Counted from the stretch's first letter, positions 28,196 to 37,013 are shown. The stretch: DNA of 64,000 nucleotides from UBA1351 sp963677885 (GCA_963677885.1 OY782500.1:2418001-2482000); one strand, 5' to 3'. Notes: generated by a model not told the origin, from the sequence alone. Numbers and translations: made by a program.

Positions 28196-29005
28196 ATGCA
28201 GAATCTATTTATGATAGGCGAACTGGCCTCTATCTTTAACGAGACAACAGAAACCTTTAGATATTATGATCGAATAGGCTTACTAAAGCCTTACTTAACG
28301 AAAGAAAATGGCTACCGCTATTACAGTCTGGATCAATTTGAAATAATCAGCACTATTCTATATTTACGGTCAATCGGTACACCCATTGACCGCATAAAAA
28401 CCCTTCTTCATTCACAAAGTAAAAGTCAGGTTTCCAGAGAACTTCAAAACCAAAGACAAAAACTTAGAGAGCAGATTAATCATCTCAGCCAGCTGGAAGA
28501 ACAGGCAAACCATATGATTCACCGTTTTGATGATTTCACTTCCGGTAAGATTCGTATCTAGCAAGAGCCAAAACTATACATGCTGAAACAGTCATTTCCG
28601 GACCATGCCCTGGCCATCAACCCACAAGAGATGATTTCTTTTAGCAAGGATATGGATAAAGAATGGCTAAAATACAGCAACATCATTTCTGTCATTAGTT
28701 CAGATGATTTCTTCGGAGGTAAATTCCATGACTACACGTCATATGGACTCATCTCAGAAAGCCCTTACTCAACAAGCAATGCCTTCTATTCCGTCATACC
28801 TGAGAACCGGTATCTGATCGCTGACATACGGGTTAAAACCTATGAACATGTTGAAATTGACAGGTTGTATCCGAAACTCTTACAGGTCATTGAAGAAAAT
28901 AACCTAACTGTTACAGGTGATATCATGGAGAGAAATATCTTAGACCTTTATAATGATCATGGAAAAGGTGATATACATTATATCAAAATCTATGTTCCAT
29001 TATGA
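28196..29005 (+). pseudogene. MerR-family regulator with GyrI-like effector domain, split by in-frame TAG
   Basis: Residues 1-121 are a complete MerR DNA-binding and dimerisation unit (MIGELASIFNETTETFRYYD, GYRYYS, coiled coil). An in-frame TAG at 28559-28561 then stops translation. The same frame continues with QEPKLYMLK and about 145 residues of GyrI/BmrR-type effector domain up to 29005, which is the normal layout of BmrR-like regulators. A CAG-to-TAG transition would explain the stop. The downstream part could only be made from ATG 28580, which has a weak SD. The truncated product may still bind the 28077-28097 palindrome but would lack the ligand sensor. Confidence 0.8.
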
Positions 29006-29083
29006 CCATCAAGAATCCACTTCCATCAAAAGAAATAGAGTATCAAATGCATAGCCAAAAAGAGGCCGAAATTTATGTTCAGA

Positions 29084-29275
29084 GTATGGGAAGATTCGGC
29101 ATAAGATGATTGTATGGCGTATGGATACAACCGTTTGGAGGTTTTGGTTGCTGAGTTACTCTATTATTGTGCTAATTTTATGGTAGTGTAAAATCGTAAA
29201 GAATTACCAGTCACATACCACAGTGAATAAAAATGTATAAAAATAAGATAACTGAGTAAACCAGTTATCTTATTT
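29084..29275 (+). repeat. dispersed intergenic element, copy B
   Basis: This copy carries the core GTATGGGAAGATTCGGCATA, the TTTGGAGGTTTTGGTTG loop and the ATTACCAGTCACATACCACAGTG stretch, and ends in a perfect hairpin (29241-29275). The GGCGCAT partner stem is eroded here (TTACTC instead of TGCGCC). It lies between the MerR-type gene and the convergent GNAT gene. Confidence 0.78.
29241..29275. terminator. bidirectional terminator, part of element copy B
   Basis: A perfect 14-bp stem, AAATAAGATAACTG with CAGTTATCTTATTT, loop AGTAAAC. It serves the convergent MerR-type and GNAT genes. Copy A at 15.5 kb has one arm of the same hairpin. Confidence 0.85.
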
Positions 29276-29310
29276 CAAGTCAATAGCAATTCATTCCGTC
29301 ATCAATAATT

Positions 29311-29844
29311 TCAGAACTCCTTAAACCCACTTTTATCTAATCTCATTGCAATGAGATTACGGTATGGGTCCTTAGCTTCATCATCAAAAACTTCTCCAGA
29401 AACTTCAAACCCTAATTTTTTATATAAAGCAATTCCTCTTTCATTAAATGGGTATACTTCTAGTTCAATGCTATCCAATTCTAACTCCATGAATGCGAAT
29501 TTGAGTACTTCCACCGTGGCCTTAAACCCGATTCCTTTTGAGAAATTCTCCTTTTTAAAGATACAAATCCTGTAATTGCACGTCTTATTCTCTATGTTGT
29601 TGATTACCACTTCACCAATAATTCGATTATCTTGAAGTATTAAAAAGTCGAAACGACTGGTATCATTCACTATCCGCCTTACATAATCTGAGATTTGTTT
29701 TGCACTAAAACTATTTATTGATCCTGTATAATACATTGCCTCATCATCTGATTCTTCAACCAATACTCGATAATATTGATCTATATCATTAATGGTTATT
29801 ATCCTCATATGGTAAGAGTCAAATTTCATTGTATATCCTTTCAT
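29311..29844 (-). CDS. GNAT-family N-acetyltransferase
   Basis: A 177-residue acetyltransferase of the RimJ/RimL or SpeG-like group: the FSKGIGFKATVEVLKFAF stretch corresponds to the acetyl-CoA loop and EVYPFNERGIALYKKLGFEVSGE is the typical C-terminal beta4-alpha4 region. The frame opens at a TTG (29859), but ATG 29844 has SD AAAGGA at 5 bases; ATG 29829 is also possible. It stands alone. The acceptor (protein N terminus, polyamine or drug) cannot be told. Confidence 0.88.
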   Translation of the reverse strand: MKGYTMKFDSYHMRIITINDIDQYYRVLVEESDDEAMYYTGSINSFSAKQISDYVRRIVNDTSRFDFLILQDNRIIGEVVINNIENKTCNYRICIFKKENFSKGIGFKATVEVLKFAFMELELDSIELEVYPFNERGIALYKKLGFEVSGEVFDDEAKDPYRNLIAMRLDKSGFKEF

Positions 29845-29915
29845 AGTTTTCCTTTCCAATTAATAAACTCATTATGACAATCAAAAATTTGAAGTGATTC
29901 TTAAGAATGTATGAA

Positions 29916-31097
29916 TCACTCAAAAACCTTATTCCCTAATTCCATCATCTGTTTCATCTTTCTCTCAAAAGTCTCAGTCTTGATCAAAGCCAATCCTTCA
30001 TTTTCATCAGCCAAGACAACCATACTGTCACCTGACTTAAGAAGAAACATATCACAGGCCATTTTAGGCAACTTAATGCGCATACTCTCATCAACTATAA
30101 CTTTTCCGAAGATATGTTTACCCTTTGGCCCTGGTGGCAAGGCTAAACCACTTAAGTCATGTTTAAAGTGATAAAGATCATCTATTGTCGTTCCATAAAA
30201 GTTCGCCGGCTTAAAACACTTTTCTATATCAGGTACTGTTGGCACCTCAATCCCCTTTAAAATTTCTTCATGACTGATATTATGGTTCCACGACAGGTCA
30301 TAAAAACGGTCTCCATATCTAAGGTCATAGTCTCTAGTATAATGGAAAACAGTCGTCATAGATTTGGGTAAGAAGAATATAGCCACTTCCTTGTCTGGGT
30401 GCTTTTCATTATATGATTTGGCGTAATTAGCAATACCCTCCATAGCATCAGGCATAAATAACTGTCCCCAATAGCAGTGACGCAGGTAATAGGCTTCCCA
30501 GCATTCTTCCTGATCAGATTGTAGATACTCATGTAAAACCTTATAGGTATCCAAGTAGGCAAAAGATTCCTCCCACCCTTCACCATCTGTCGAAAAAACA
30601 GGTGGATCTTCAAGTAACAAGCCTGATATCATATCTGGTTCTTGTGAAGCCATATAGGCTGCTGTAATCGCTCCATTGGAATGACCACAAACAATCGTTT
30701 TCTCACCAATCACCTCGTTTATAAACCAGATAAGATCATCACCGTTAACATCAAGATAGTATAGTTCCTCGTCATGGGAAGATCCTCCATGACCATAGAC
30801 ATCAACTGCATATACGTGCCATTTCTTAGTAAGTTCAGGTAAAACTTCCCCATAGTTCTCCCATGAAACCATTTGGCCATGAATTAATAAGAGAGCAGGT
30901 TTTCCACTATCAGACTCGCCATAGTTAATTGTCCTTCCGTTGGACAGCACCACTTGCTTCTCCTCCATACCAGCCTTCTTAATGTCTTTATCATCTTTTT
31001 TCCACCAGTGGGTATTCCTATATGCAAAAATACTTAACACAGATATAATTACGACCAATAGGCCTCCAACTATGATTAACGGTTTTAATTTTCCCAT
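29916..31097 (-). CDS. membrane-anchored alpha/beta hydrolase with C-terminal AbrB-like domain
   Basis: A 393-residue protein starting at ATG 31097 (SD GGAGG, 6 bases; the frame opens upstream at 31184). One membrane helix (about 6-25) precedes an alpha/beta hydrolase core with oxyanion HG (LLIHGQ), nucleophile elbow GHSNGA and a VDVYGHGGS strand. The last about 70 residues (HIFGKVIVDESMRIKLPK, KSGDSMVVLADENEGLALIK) closely resemble a SpoVT/AbrB swapped-hairpin domain as found in short Clostridia AbrB proteins. A hydrolase joined to a DNA-binding-type domain and a membrane anchor is unusual. It may be a genuine fusion or an adapted beta-barrel; function unknown. Confidence 0.75.
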   Translation of the reverse strand: MGKLKPLIIVGGLLVVIISVLSIFAYRNTHWWKKDDKDIKKAGMEEKQVVLSNGRTINYGESDSGKPALLLIHGQMVSWENYGEVLPELTKKWHVYAVDVYGHGGSSHDEELYYLDVNGDDLIWFINEVIGEKTIVCGHSNGAITAAYMASQEPDMISGLLLEDPPVFSTDGEGWEESFAYLDTYKVLHEYLQSDQEECWEAYYLRHCYWGQLFMPDAMEGIANYAKSYNEKHPDKEVAIFFLPKSMTTVFHYTRDYDLRYGDRFYDLSWNHNISHEEILKGIEVPTVPDIEKCFKPANFYGTTIDDLYHFKHDLSGLALPPGPKGKHIFGKVIVDESMRIKLPKMACDMFLLKSGDSMVVLADENEGLALIKTETFERKMKQMMELGNKVFE

Positions 31098-31367
31098 ATT
31101 TCGCCTCCATTCATTTATATATAAATTATATAACATTTTTGAAGGATAACCACCATATAGGAATAACAAGTTATTCGTGTTCATGTTATGTTTAGTTGCA
31201 TGATGATTTGTTAGCGATTGTATTATAATACATGAAAGTGTCTGACTATATCATTTTTAATTGAATACAAAGCAAAATGAACATTGTTTACAAAATAAAG
31301 ATATATGGTCTATAATTATAGTAGATGCTATAAATCTTAATAGTGGGATCACAAAAGAAGGTGTGCT

Positions 31368-32165
31368 ATGAACATAACTAAAGATATGTTTCAGCTGTTT
31401 GAACAGAAAAAAAGCCTTGAAAATCAGCTAGATGAAACTCATCAGTCAATAGCAGAAAAAAAGAAGGTAAGAACCGCACTTGAACATAAGATTGCAGAAT
31501 CAATATCTCCATATGTAAGCTCTTTACCTTCGACTATTGATGTGATTACAAATGCAATAAACTCAAAAATTTTTGATACTTTACTTGAAATGAATATTGA
31601 AATAGACACTTTCTCACTTGTCTATACCAACGGCACTACAGAGGATTTCCTTCAGGATCAAATCAATCTATTTGAAGATATTTTGCGCAACTCACTGTAC
31701 CATATCTCAATGGGTTGGAAATGCCCATTATCCATGATTAATCGTTATTTGAGTGCGAAAATTGAATTCTTCAGATGTTGTTTAAAAGTTGTACAAGAAG
31801 AAAATGAAGCCAGGAGAATTGATGCCGATCTGCATCGTGTAATTAAAGAAATGATAGCCAATTCACTTATCGTTGGAGAAAACTCTTTAATTACTTTACG
31901 GTTCGAGGCAGACAATACTATAGAACAATATTTATTTGGGGATGTCTTCCTTGCCAATAAACATAGCACAGCATTGTATGTTCAGACACACCGATCGACA
32001 GAAATAGTTGGCAAGAAATATGCACTTTTAAACCTACAAAGTCCTCTTGGTAAATCTATTTACCATTTACCTGTTGGATCCAGGGTAAAATATATCGGTC
32101 CTGAAGATGATGAAACAACCGTCATTATTGAGATGATTCAATACGATTCCTTACCAAAAATTTAA
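31368..32165 (+). CDS. uncharacterised protein with GreA/GreB-like C-terminal domain
   Basis: A 265-residue protein. Residues 1-50 are charged and coiled-coil-like; a helical middle follows. The last about 90 residues contain LNLQSPLGKSIYHLPVGSRVKY and VIIEMIQY, which look like the FKBP-like C-terminal domain of GreA/GreB transcript cleavage factors. GreA itself is about 158 residues with a different N-terminal coiled coil, so this is a distant relative. It is monocistronic and ends in a strong bidirectional terminator. Binding to RNA polymerase is only a possibility. Confidence 0.6.
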   Translation: MNITKDMFQLFEQKKSLENQLDETHQSIAEKKKVRTALEHKIAESISPYVSSLPSTIDVITNAINSKIFDTLLEMNIEIDTFSLVYTNGTTEDFLQDQINLFEDILRNSLYHISMGWKCPLSMINRYLSAKIEFFRCCLKVVQEENEARRIDADLHRVIKEMIANSLIVGENSLITLRFEADNTIEQYLFGDVFLANKHSTALYVQTHRSTEIVGKKYALLNLQSPLGKSIYHLPVGSRVKYIGPEDDETTVIIEMIQYDSLPKI

Positions 32166-32180
32166 TATAACGGTATCTGA

Positions 32181-32215
32181 AAAGAAAAGCACTTAAATCC
32201 TAAGTGCTTTTCTTT
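32181..32215. terminator. bidirectional intrinsic terminator
   Basis: AAAGAAAAGCACTTA and TAAGTGCTTTTCTTT form a perfect 15-bp stem around AATCC, between the convergent GreA-like and chemoreceptor genes. Confidence 0.92.
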
Positions 32216-32225
32216 AAATTGATTT

Positions 32226-34271
32226 CTAAAAATTGAATCGCATGACAACTTCATTCATATTTTCAGCAAGTTTAGCCAAATTTACACTAGCCTCAGATAT
32301 CTCTTCCACCGCAGCAGCCTGTTCCTCCATAGACGCCGATGATTCCTCTGATGACGCTGCATTTTCTTCAGAAATTGCCGAAAGATTTTCAATAATACTA
32401 AGAATCTCGTCCTTCTTTATTTCCATATCTTTCGATGATCCTTCTACCTCTTTGAGATATGAGTTCAACTCCTCAACAGCTTCAGAAATTCCATCAAACT
32501 TCATATTCGTTGCATCAACGCTCTTTGACTGATTCTCTATATAACCTTTAGTCTCTTCTATTCTAATCACTGCTTCGTGAGATTTTCCGGTCAGTTCTTT
32601 GATAACCTTCTCAATTTCACTCGTAAATCGAGTAGACTCTTCCGCCAGTTTTCTTACTTCCTCAGCTACAACAGCAAATCCCTTGCCTGCATCTCCGGCT
32701 CTTGCAGCTTCAATGGCTGCATTTAGTGCCAATAAATTTGTTTGGCTGGCAATATCCTTAATCATTTCACTTGCTATATTAATGGCATCAGCACTTTGAT
32801 TTGTCTCTTGAATAATTTCATAAACTCGGTCAGATGCTAATCTATTTTTCTGTGTTTCTTCAACAAGCTTCTCAATCAGAAAACTTCCTTCATCTTTTAA
32901 CGAATCAACCCTATTTAATGCCTTGCTCAATTGTTTAACATAATTCTGATCATCTTCAATAAGTTTTCCTAATTCATTCATCCTGACAGCACCAACTTCT
33001 GTATCCTTTGCCTGTTCAGAAGCACTGTCAGCAATTTCTTCAATTGTTTTTGCGACTTCATTCGCTGAATCAGAAACGATTGCACTGGTTGACATCATCT
33101 CTTGTGATGATGCAGCGACCTGGTCAGATGAATTACTGATTTCACTCAGAATAGATCTTAAGTTCAAAATTATGTCATGTAGCGCATGACCTAGCGTACC
33201 AATTTCATCTCGTCTACTCACAAGATCTTGATTTACATTCTCACTAATATCATATGAAGCAACTTTCTTCATATGACCCACAAGCTTAGCGATAGGTCTA
33301 GTAATACTGAATGTAATAGATGCTGCAATAACCAAACTTATGATTAAGCCAAAAATAATTGCGAGGATATTTTGCATACTCGATTTACTTTTCACATCCT
33401 CAATATAAGATTCAACGCCTAATTTGATCTCTATAGCCAGTTTTGACGCTTCTACAGCTGATAATCGCATGTTTTCTTTTGCTGTTTCTTGACTTTGAAC
33501 AACTTCATAATAATCATTTAAAGCATTTTCATATGTCCCCAAAGAAACTTTTACTTCAGCAAGATTCTCTTGGACATCCTTTGATTTAATCAAAGTTATC
33601 GCATCATCATAAACGCTCTCAATATCAACAAATTTTACTAGAATCTCCTCATAATATGCTTCTTCACCTGTCGCAACATACTTATTCGCTAGGATTCTGA
33701 TCTCTTTAAACCCTTTCTCCATACTCTCAAGCAATAAATACTTGTCATAGGTGTCCATAAGAATATTGACATCATTTTGCTCTTTAACATATGACTCTTC
33801 AATTTCCAAGGTCTCTTCCAGCAAGTTGTTGACTTCTAATGCCGCCTTTGCTCGTATGTCACCCAGCTCCATTTCCTTTTCAGTTAAGAGAATATAATGA
33901 TTAAATGCATCATCAAAATTTACAAGAGCATTATTCATCTCGGATGCTAACATTCTATTTGTATCAGATTTCATTAAACCCTTAACTTCCTCTATGGCCA
34001 CCATTGCCGTCTTAACATAATTTGTCACTTTATCTGAAGTCTCTTTTGCATTATCCTGCTCATAACGCACTTGTTCAATTCTGGCCAGTGCCATTGAAAC
34101 TTCAGCTTCATCACTTAATTTTAATATATCGATTTGATAGCTTAAATTGTTTAGGTTCGTTCCAGATACTACTGTCATTCCAACGATAACAGAAATCAGT
34201 ATCATAAATCCCGAAACCAATCTAACTCCGATATTTGCATTCTTCAATACATTGTAACTTCTTTTGGTCAT
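32226..34271 (-). CDS. methyl-accepting chemotaxis protein
   Basis: A 681-residue chemoreceptor. Membrane helices at about 18-38 and 300-325 bracket a long helical-bundle ligand domain (4HB/HBM-like). A HAMP region follows (SITRPIAKLVGHMKKV). The signalling domain holds the invariant tip ASQTNLLALNAAIEAARAGD and flanking Ala/Glu-rich methylation helices. The C terminus (MNEVVMRFNF) has no CheR-binding pentapeptide. A c-di-GMP-I riboswitch lies in its leader, so expression responds to c-di-GMP. No che genes are nearby. Confidence 0.95.
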   Translation of the reverse strand: MTKRSYNVLKNANIGVRLVSGFMILISVIVGMTVVSGTNLNNLSYQIDILKLSDEAEVSMALARIEQVRYEQDNAKETSDKVTNYVKTAMVAIEEVKGLMKSDTNRMLASEMNNALVNFDDAFNHYILLTEKEMELGDIRAKAALEVNNLLEETLEIEESYVKEQNDVNILMDTYDKYLLLESMEKGFKEIRILANKYVATGEEAYYEEILVKFVDIESVYDDAITLIKSKDVQENLAEVKVSLGTYENALNDYYEVVQSQETAKENMRLSAVEASKLAIEIKLGVESYIEDVKSKSSMQNILAIIFGLIISLVIAASITFSITRPIAKLVGHMKKVASYDISENVNQDLVSRRDEIGTLGHALHDIILNLRSILSEISNSSDQVAASSQEMMSTSAIVSDSANEVAKTIEEIADSASEQAKDTEVGAVRMNELGKLIEDDQNYVKQLSKALNRVDSLKDEGSFLIEKLVEETQKNRLASDRVYEIIQETNQSADAINIASEMIKDIASQTNLLALNAAIEAARAGDAGKGFAVVAEEVRKLAEESTRFTSEIEKVIKELTGKSHEAVIRIEETKGYIENQSKSVDATNMKFDGISEAVEELNSYLKEVEGSSKDMEIKKDEILSIIENLSAISEENAASSEESSASMEEQAAAVEEISEASVNLAKLAENMNEVVMRFNF

Positions 34272-34356
34272 AAAAACTCCTTGTTTTCTTTCATAGTAAT
34301 TTTAAAAATGTACGAAATTAAAATATTCTAAATAATCGATTTTGGACACAAAAAAA

Positions 34357-34440
34357 CTTCCTAGGTAACTGGCTGCCATTTTAAAGGCCCTATAGCTTTG
34401 CGTCACTATCTTTCGACAGTTTTGCCCTTCATCAAGTGAA
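34357..34440 (-). promoter_or_regulatory. c-di-GMP-I (GEMM) riboswitch
   Basis: On the minus strand the leader reads GGGCAAAAC, TGTCGAAAGATAG (GAAA tetraloop stem), GACGCAAAGC, then GGCC, and finishes with GGCAGCC and GTTACC. These are the conserved segments of the class I c-di-GMP aptamer in the right order. A run of seven T follows (34356-34350), so termination control is possible, although I do not see a clear expression-platform hairpin. The chemoreceptor start codon is about 85 bases further on. Confidence 0.92.
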
Positions 34441-34990
34441 GTATACCTGTTTCTTAAACTCTTCAATTTAAATTGATTATCAATCTCATCTGCTCAATTA
34501 TATAGAGTTCGTCTGTGTCAGTCAATATGTAAAGAAATTTTCATTATTTTAGTCTAGTACAAAATCATTATGACAAAACATTTCCATGAACATTGTTCAC
34601 TTAATTATGCAACTGTAATAACTTTTTAGTAATAACAACTATTATATTTCCAATATGAAGAATATCTTTTGGAATGGTTTGTCTCTCAAAGCAGTTGATG
34701 ATGACATTGATCTAGCCCCAAACTATATTTCGTGAATATAATACGATTAAATATGTAACAGGTCTGACTTAGAAATTGGATTGAAGGATAACCAAATCTT
34801 TAATAAACAAGAAGTTCTAGTCTTCTCGATATCAATCAATCTTAAATAATTAATCAAAACGAAAAGTTTTAAATCATAACATACGACACTTTTGCCTCAT
34901 TTACTCTTTCAGTTTGCCCCATTTTTTTATCAACTTATAAGAAATTGTAACAATTTCTGTCACCTCTTTACATTTCCAGCATTTACATTT
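34441..34990. other. AT-rich spacer without recognised gene
   Basis: No coding frame with an RBS is seen. The stretch contains two GRGGCAAA words on the minus strand (near 34893-34902 and 34914-34921) similar to the start of the 18-bp box found at 49-57 kb, but without the fixed -10 spacing. Confidence 0.5.
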
Positions 34991-35270
34991 ATACTTAAAG
35001 AAGCCCGTGTTTTAGGGCTTTTAAGACAGAATAAGAACTTGTAAGAATAGAAAGAAAAGAGACCCAAAATTATGTTTCGTATATGGGGAAGATTCGGAAT
35101 ACGATGAATGTAAGGCGCTTGGATACAGCTGTTGGAAGGTTTTGGTTGTTGAGGTGCGCCATTGTTGCGCCAATTTTCGATTGAATAAAATCGTAGTGAA
35201 ATACGAGTTAAATATAACAGTGAATAATGAATGCATAAAAAAAGATAACTGATAATTTCAGTTATCTTTT
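34991..35270 (+). repeat. dispersed intergenic element, copy C (long form)
   Basis: This copy shares about 280 bases with copy E: TACTTAAA, hairpin AAGCCC/GGGCTT (35001-35020), AGAAAAGAGAC, GTATATGGGGAAGATTCGGA, GGCGC paired with GCGCC (35114-35160 region), then ATGCATAAAA and a terminal hairpin. The 5' stem is compensated relative to copy E (C-G here, T-A there), which suggests that the RNA structure is kept. The terminal hairpin also includes the last codons of the convergent MarR gene. Confidence 0.8.
35237..35270. terminator. terminator of marR-type gene / element copy C
   Basis: AAAGATAACTG (35241-35251) and CAGTTATCTTT (35259-35269) pair around ATAATTT and are flanked by A and T runs on both sides. 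The MarR stop codon (35258-35260) lies inside it. Confidence 0.88.
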
Positions 35271-35698
35271 CTACTATCAACCAACTTCCCACTATTCTCA
35301 ACCAATCGTCTCAAATAAACACCAAAAGCCTCCAACTCCTCATCACTAAAGCCTTCAAAAAGGGTCTTTTCAGCCTTCTCTTTAACCAAATTCAACTCAT
35401 CAACAATACCTGCACCTTTCTCTGTTACATAGCATTTTATATTCCTTCGGTCTTCTTCATCAACAACCCGTTTGACTAATCCTTCATCCTCAAGAACTTT
35501 AAGGGCTTTAGTTACTGCTGCCTTACCTACATTCTTCATATTAGAAAGTTCCAGTTGATTAATACCCGGTTTCATGGATATCATAAGGAAATAATCCATC
35601 TGCCCCTGCCTAATTCCGTATTGCTTAACCTGACTACTAATAAAACCATTGACTTGATTATTGATGGTACGGATATATATACCGAAATCACTTTTCAT
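35258..35698 (-). CDS. MarR-family transcriptional regulator
   Basis: A 146-residue winged-helix regulator: NQLELSNMKNVGKAAVTKAL is the recognition helix region and DEEDRRNIKCYVTEKG the wing with the MarR-typical DxRxxxxxLT-like pattern. SD TTAGGAG. Its ATG lies one base after the stop of the QueG-like gene, so the two form an operon. Two similar palindromes flank the operon promoter at 36778-36831 and are the likely autoregulatory operators. The last codons overlap the terminator hairpin. Confidence 0.93.
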   Translation of the reverse strand: MKSDFGIYIRTINNQVNGFISSQVKQYGIRQGQMDYFLMISMKPGINQLELSNMKNVGKAAVTKALKVLEDEGLVKRVVDEEDRRNIKCYVTEKGAGIVDELNLVKEKAEKTLFEGFSDEELEAFGVYLRRLVENSGKLVDSRKDN

Positions 35699-35699
35699 T

Positions 35700-36761
35700 T
35701 TATGCTCCTAACTTTGAGCTACGTTTCTCATAACTCTTCTTGAGTTTATCATAGACTCCATTCCCTGCTGAAAAGGGACAAACTTTGACACAAACGGAAC
35801 AACCTAAAGTCTGATTAAAGAACTTGTAGCACTTCTCCCTATCAATACAGGTTCTCGTTTGTCCCAAACCTTCAACATGATCTTGATTAATCTTTTTATC
35901 TGGGTAGATAGCCTGGGCTGGACATGATCTTTCACATTTACCGCAGGACCCACAAAAGTTTTCTATCCACCTGTGGTCATGGGAATCAGTATATTCAAAA
36001 AGCTTGGATTCAACAAATATGGGTGCTATTCTCTGACGCTGTCCAAACTCCGGAGTAATAAGGAGTCCGTTTTTTCCCTGCCATCCCAAGCCAGCCTTGG
36101 CAGCAAGAGGAGTCGTGTTGACCAATCCACCTAAGGGGTGATTGGCATGACACTTAATATTATAGTTATTACGTAACCAATTGGCAATATCATTAACTGC
36201 AATACCTAGAGAAGCATAAACCCGTTGAACTTCTTTTCCCGCTTCAATTTCTGGAGCCTTATCAATCTCTGATTTTTCCATCTCCTGGATACAGACGATA
36301 GTATATGGAAAGAGCACTCCTTTACCCTTAAAAATCAGGTCAGACGGCATATAGGTAAATCCTATTTTCACCTGCCATTTATCCCAGGCATATGCTTTCA
36401 GTTTCTCCCAGATGTCCTGGTCTGGTCCAGTCTCTCCATCCTTTACAGGCACCCAATCCTGGCCAGCCATATCTGATAATAAGTTATCTACATCATGAAA
36501 TCCGTGTTTGATGCCACCCATCATCTTAGGCATAATCCCTGCCATCATTTTTAGTAATTTTAGCCGATCACCTTTTTTGGTGAATCGAATTTTATTTTTC
36601 ATACTTGGTTTATGTGTTCCTGGCTTGGAAAGGTAAGCCTCTGACGCAAAGTAGGCGAATCCTTCTTGGTCAGCGTTATCTTGTGCCAAATATACTTTGT
36701 CTGGCATTTCTTTGATTTTACTCAAGAAATCCCTTTCTGCTTTCATTGCTTCAATACCCAT
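35700..36761 (-). CDS. QueG-like (epoxyqueuosine reductase / reductive-dehalogenase-type) iron-sulfur protein
   Basis: A 353-residue protein. The central part has TTPLAAKAGLGWQGKNGLLI, very like the cobalamin-contact region of QueG and reductive dehalogenases (AGLGWxGKN). Two 4Fe-4S motifs follow: CGSCGKCERSCP and a CIDREKC with CSVCVKVCP. The C-terminal HEAT repeats of true QueG are absent, so it is probably a different corrinoid reductase rather than the tRNA-modification enzyme. ATG 36761 is chosen for its SD (AAGGAAG); the frame opens at GTG 36770. It is co-transcribed with a MarR regulator, suggesting an inducible role in reducing a small, perhaps toxic, molecule. Confidence 0.82.
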   Translation of the reverse strand: MGIEAMKAERDFLSKIKEMPDKVYLAQDNADQEGFAYFASEAYLSKPGTHKPSMKNKIRFTKKGDRLKLLKMMAGIMPKMMGGIKHGFHDVDNLLSDMAGQDWVPVKDGETGPDQDIWEKLKAYAWDKWQVKIGFTYMPSDLIFKGKGVLFPYTIVCIQEMEKSEIDKAPEIEAGKEVQRVYASLGIAVNDIANWLRNNYNIKCHANHPLGGLVNTTPLAAKAGLGWQGKNGLLITPEFGQRQRIAPIFVESKLFEYTDSHDHRWIENFCGSCGKCERSCPAQAIYPDKKINQDHVEGLGQTRTCIDREKCYKFFNQTLGCSVCVKVCPFSAGNGVYDKLKKSYEKRSSKLGA

Positions 36762-36777
36762 TATTTTCACTTCCTTA

Positions 36778-36831
36778 TTAGTTTACTGGTATACTATTAA
36801 TATAGCACCTTTTAGTTTACCGGTCAACTAA
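36778..36831 (-). promoter_or_regulatory. promoter with two MarR operators
   Basis: On the minus strand TTGACC (36827-36822), 17 bases, TATATT (36804-36799). A near-perfect 20-bp palindrome, TTAGTTTACCGGTCAACTAA (36812-36831), covers the -35, and a related site, TTAGTTTACTGGTATACTAT (36778-36797), lies downstream of the -10. This is a typical MarR repression layout for the QueG-like/marR operon. Confidence 0.8.
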
Positions 36832-36864
36832 TTTCCAGAGGTTAATAATCAAATTTTGGTAAAC

Positions 36865-36932
36865 CGATGCAATGAATTTAAGGTGCATGGATACAGTTGT
36901 TTGGAGGTTTTAGTTATTTAGATCGTATCGTT
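36865..36932 (+). repeat. dispersed intergenic element, copy D (fragment)
   Basis: Only the core survives: CGATGCAATGAATTTAAGG, TGCATGGATACAGTTG, TTTGGAGGTTTTAGTTA. Both ends are gone; the degenerate IS3 element begins just after it. Confidence 0.65.
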
Positions 36933-37013
36933 GTGATCGAAAGTTATAGGCTGGACTGCGTTGACTTTTTGATACTATCCGAAATATTCCATCTGCATAT
37001 TACTTTGCTTGAT

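Noticed and set aside
34885..34925. Fourth copy of the 18-bp box
   Set aside because: TGAGGCAAA and TGGGGCAAA words occur, but the second half and the 11-base spacing to TATAAT are missing.
35021..35236. Antisense 71- and 72-residue frames in element copies C and E that look alike (LAQxWRxSTTKT, HSSYSESSPY)
   Set aside because: The similarity follows from the DNA repeat; copies A, B and D do not keep the frame, and no RBS is present. Treated as a nucleotide-level element.
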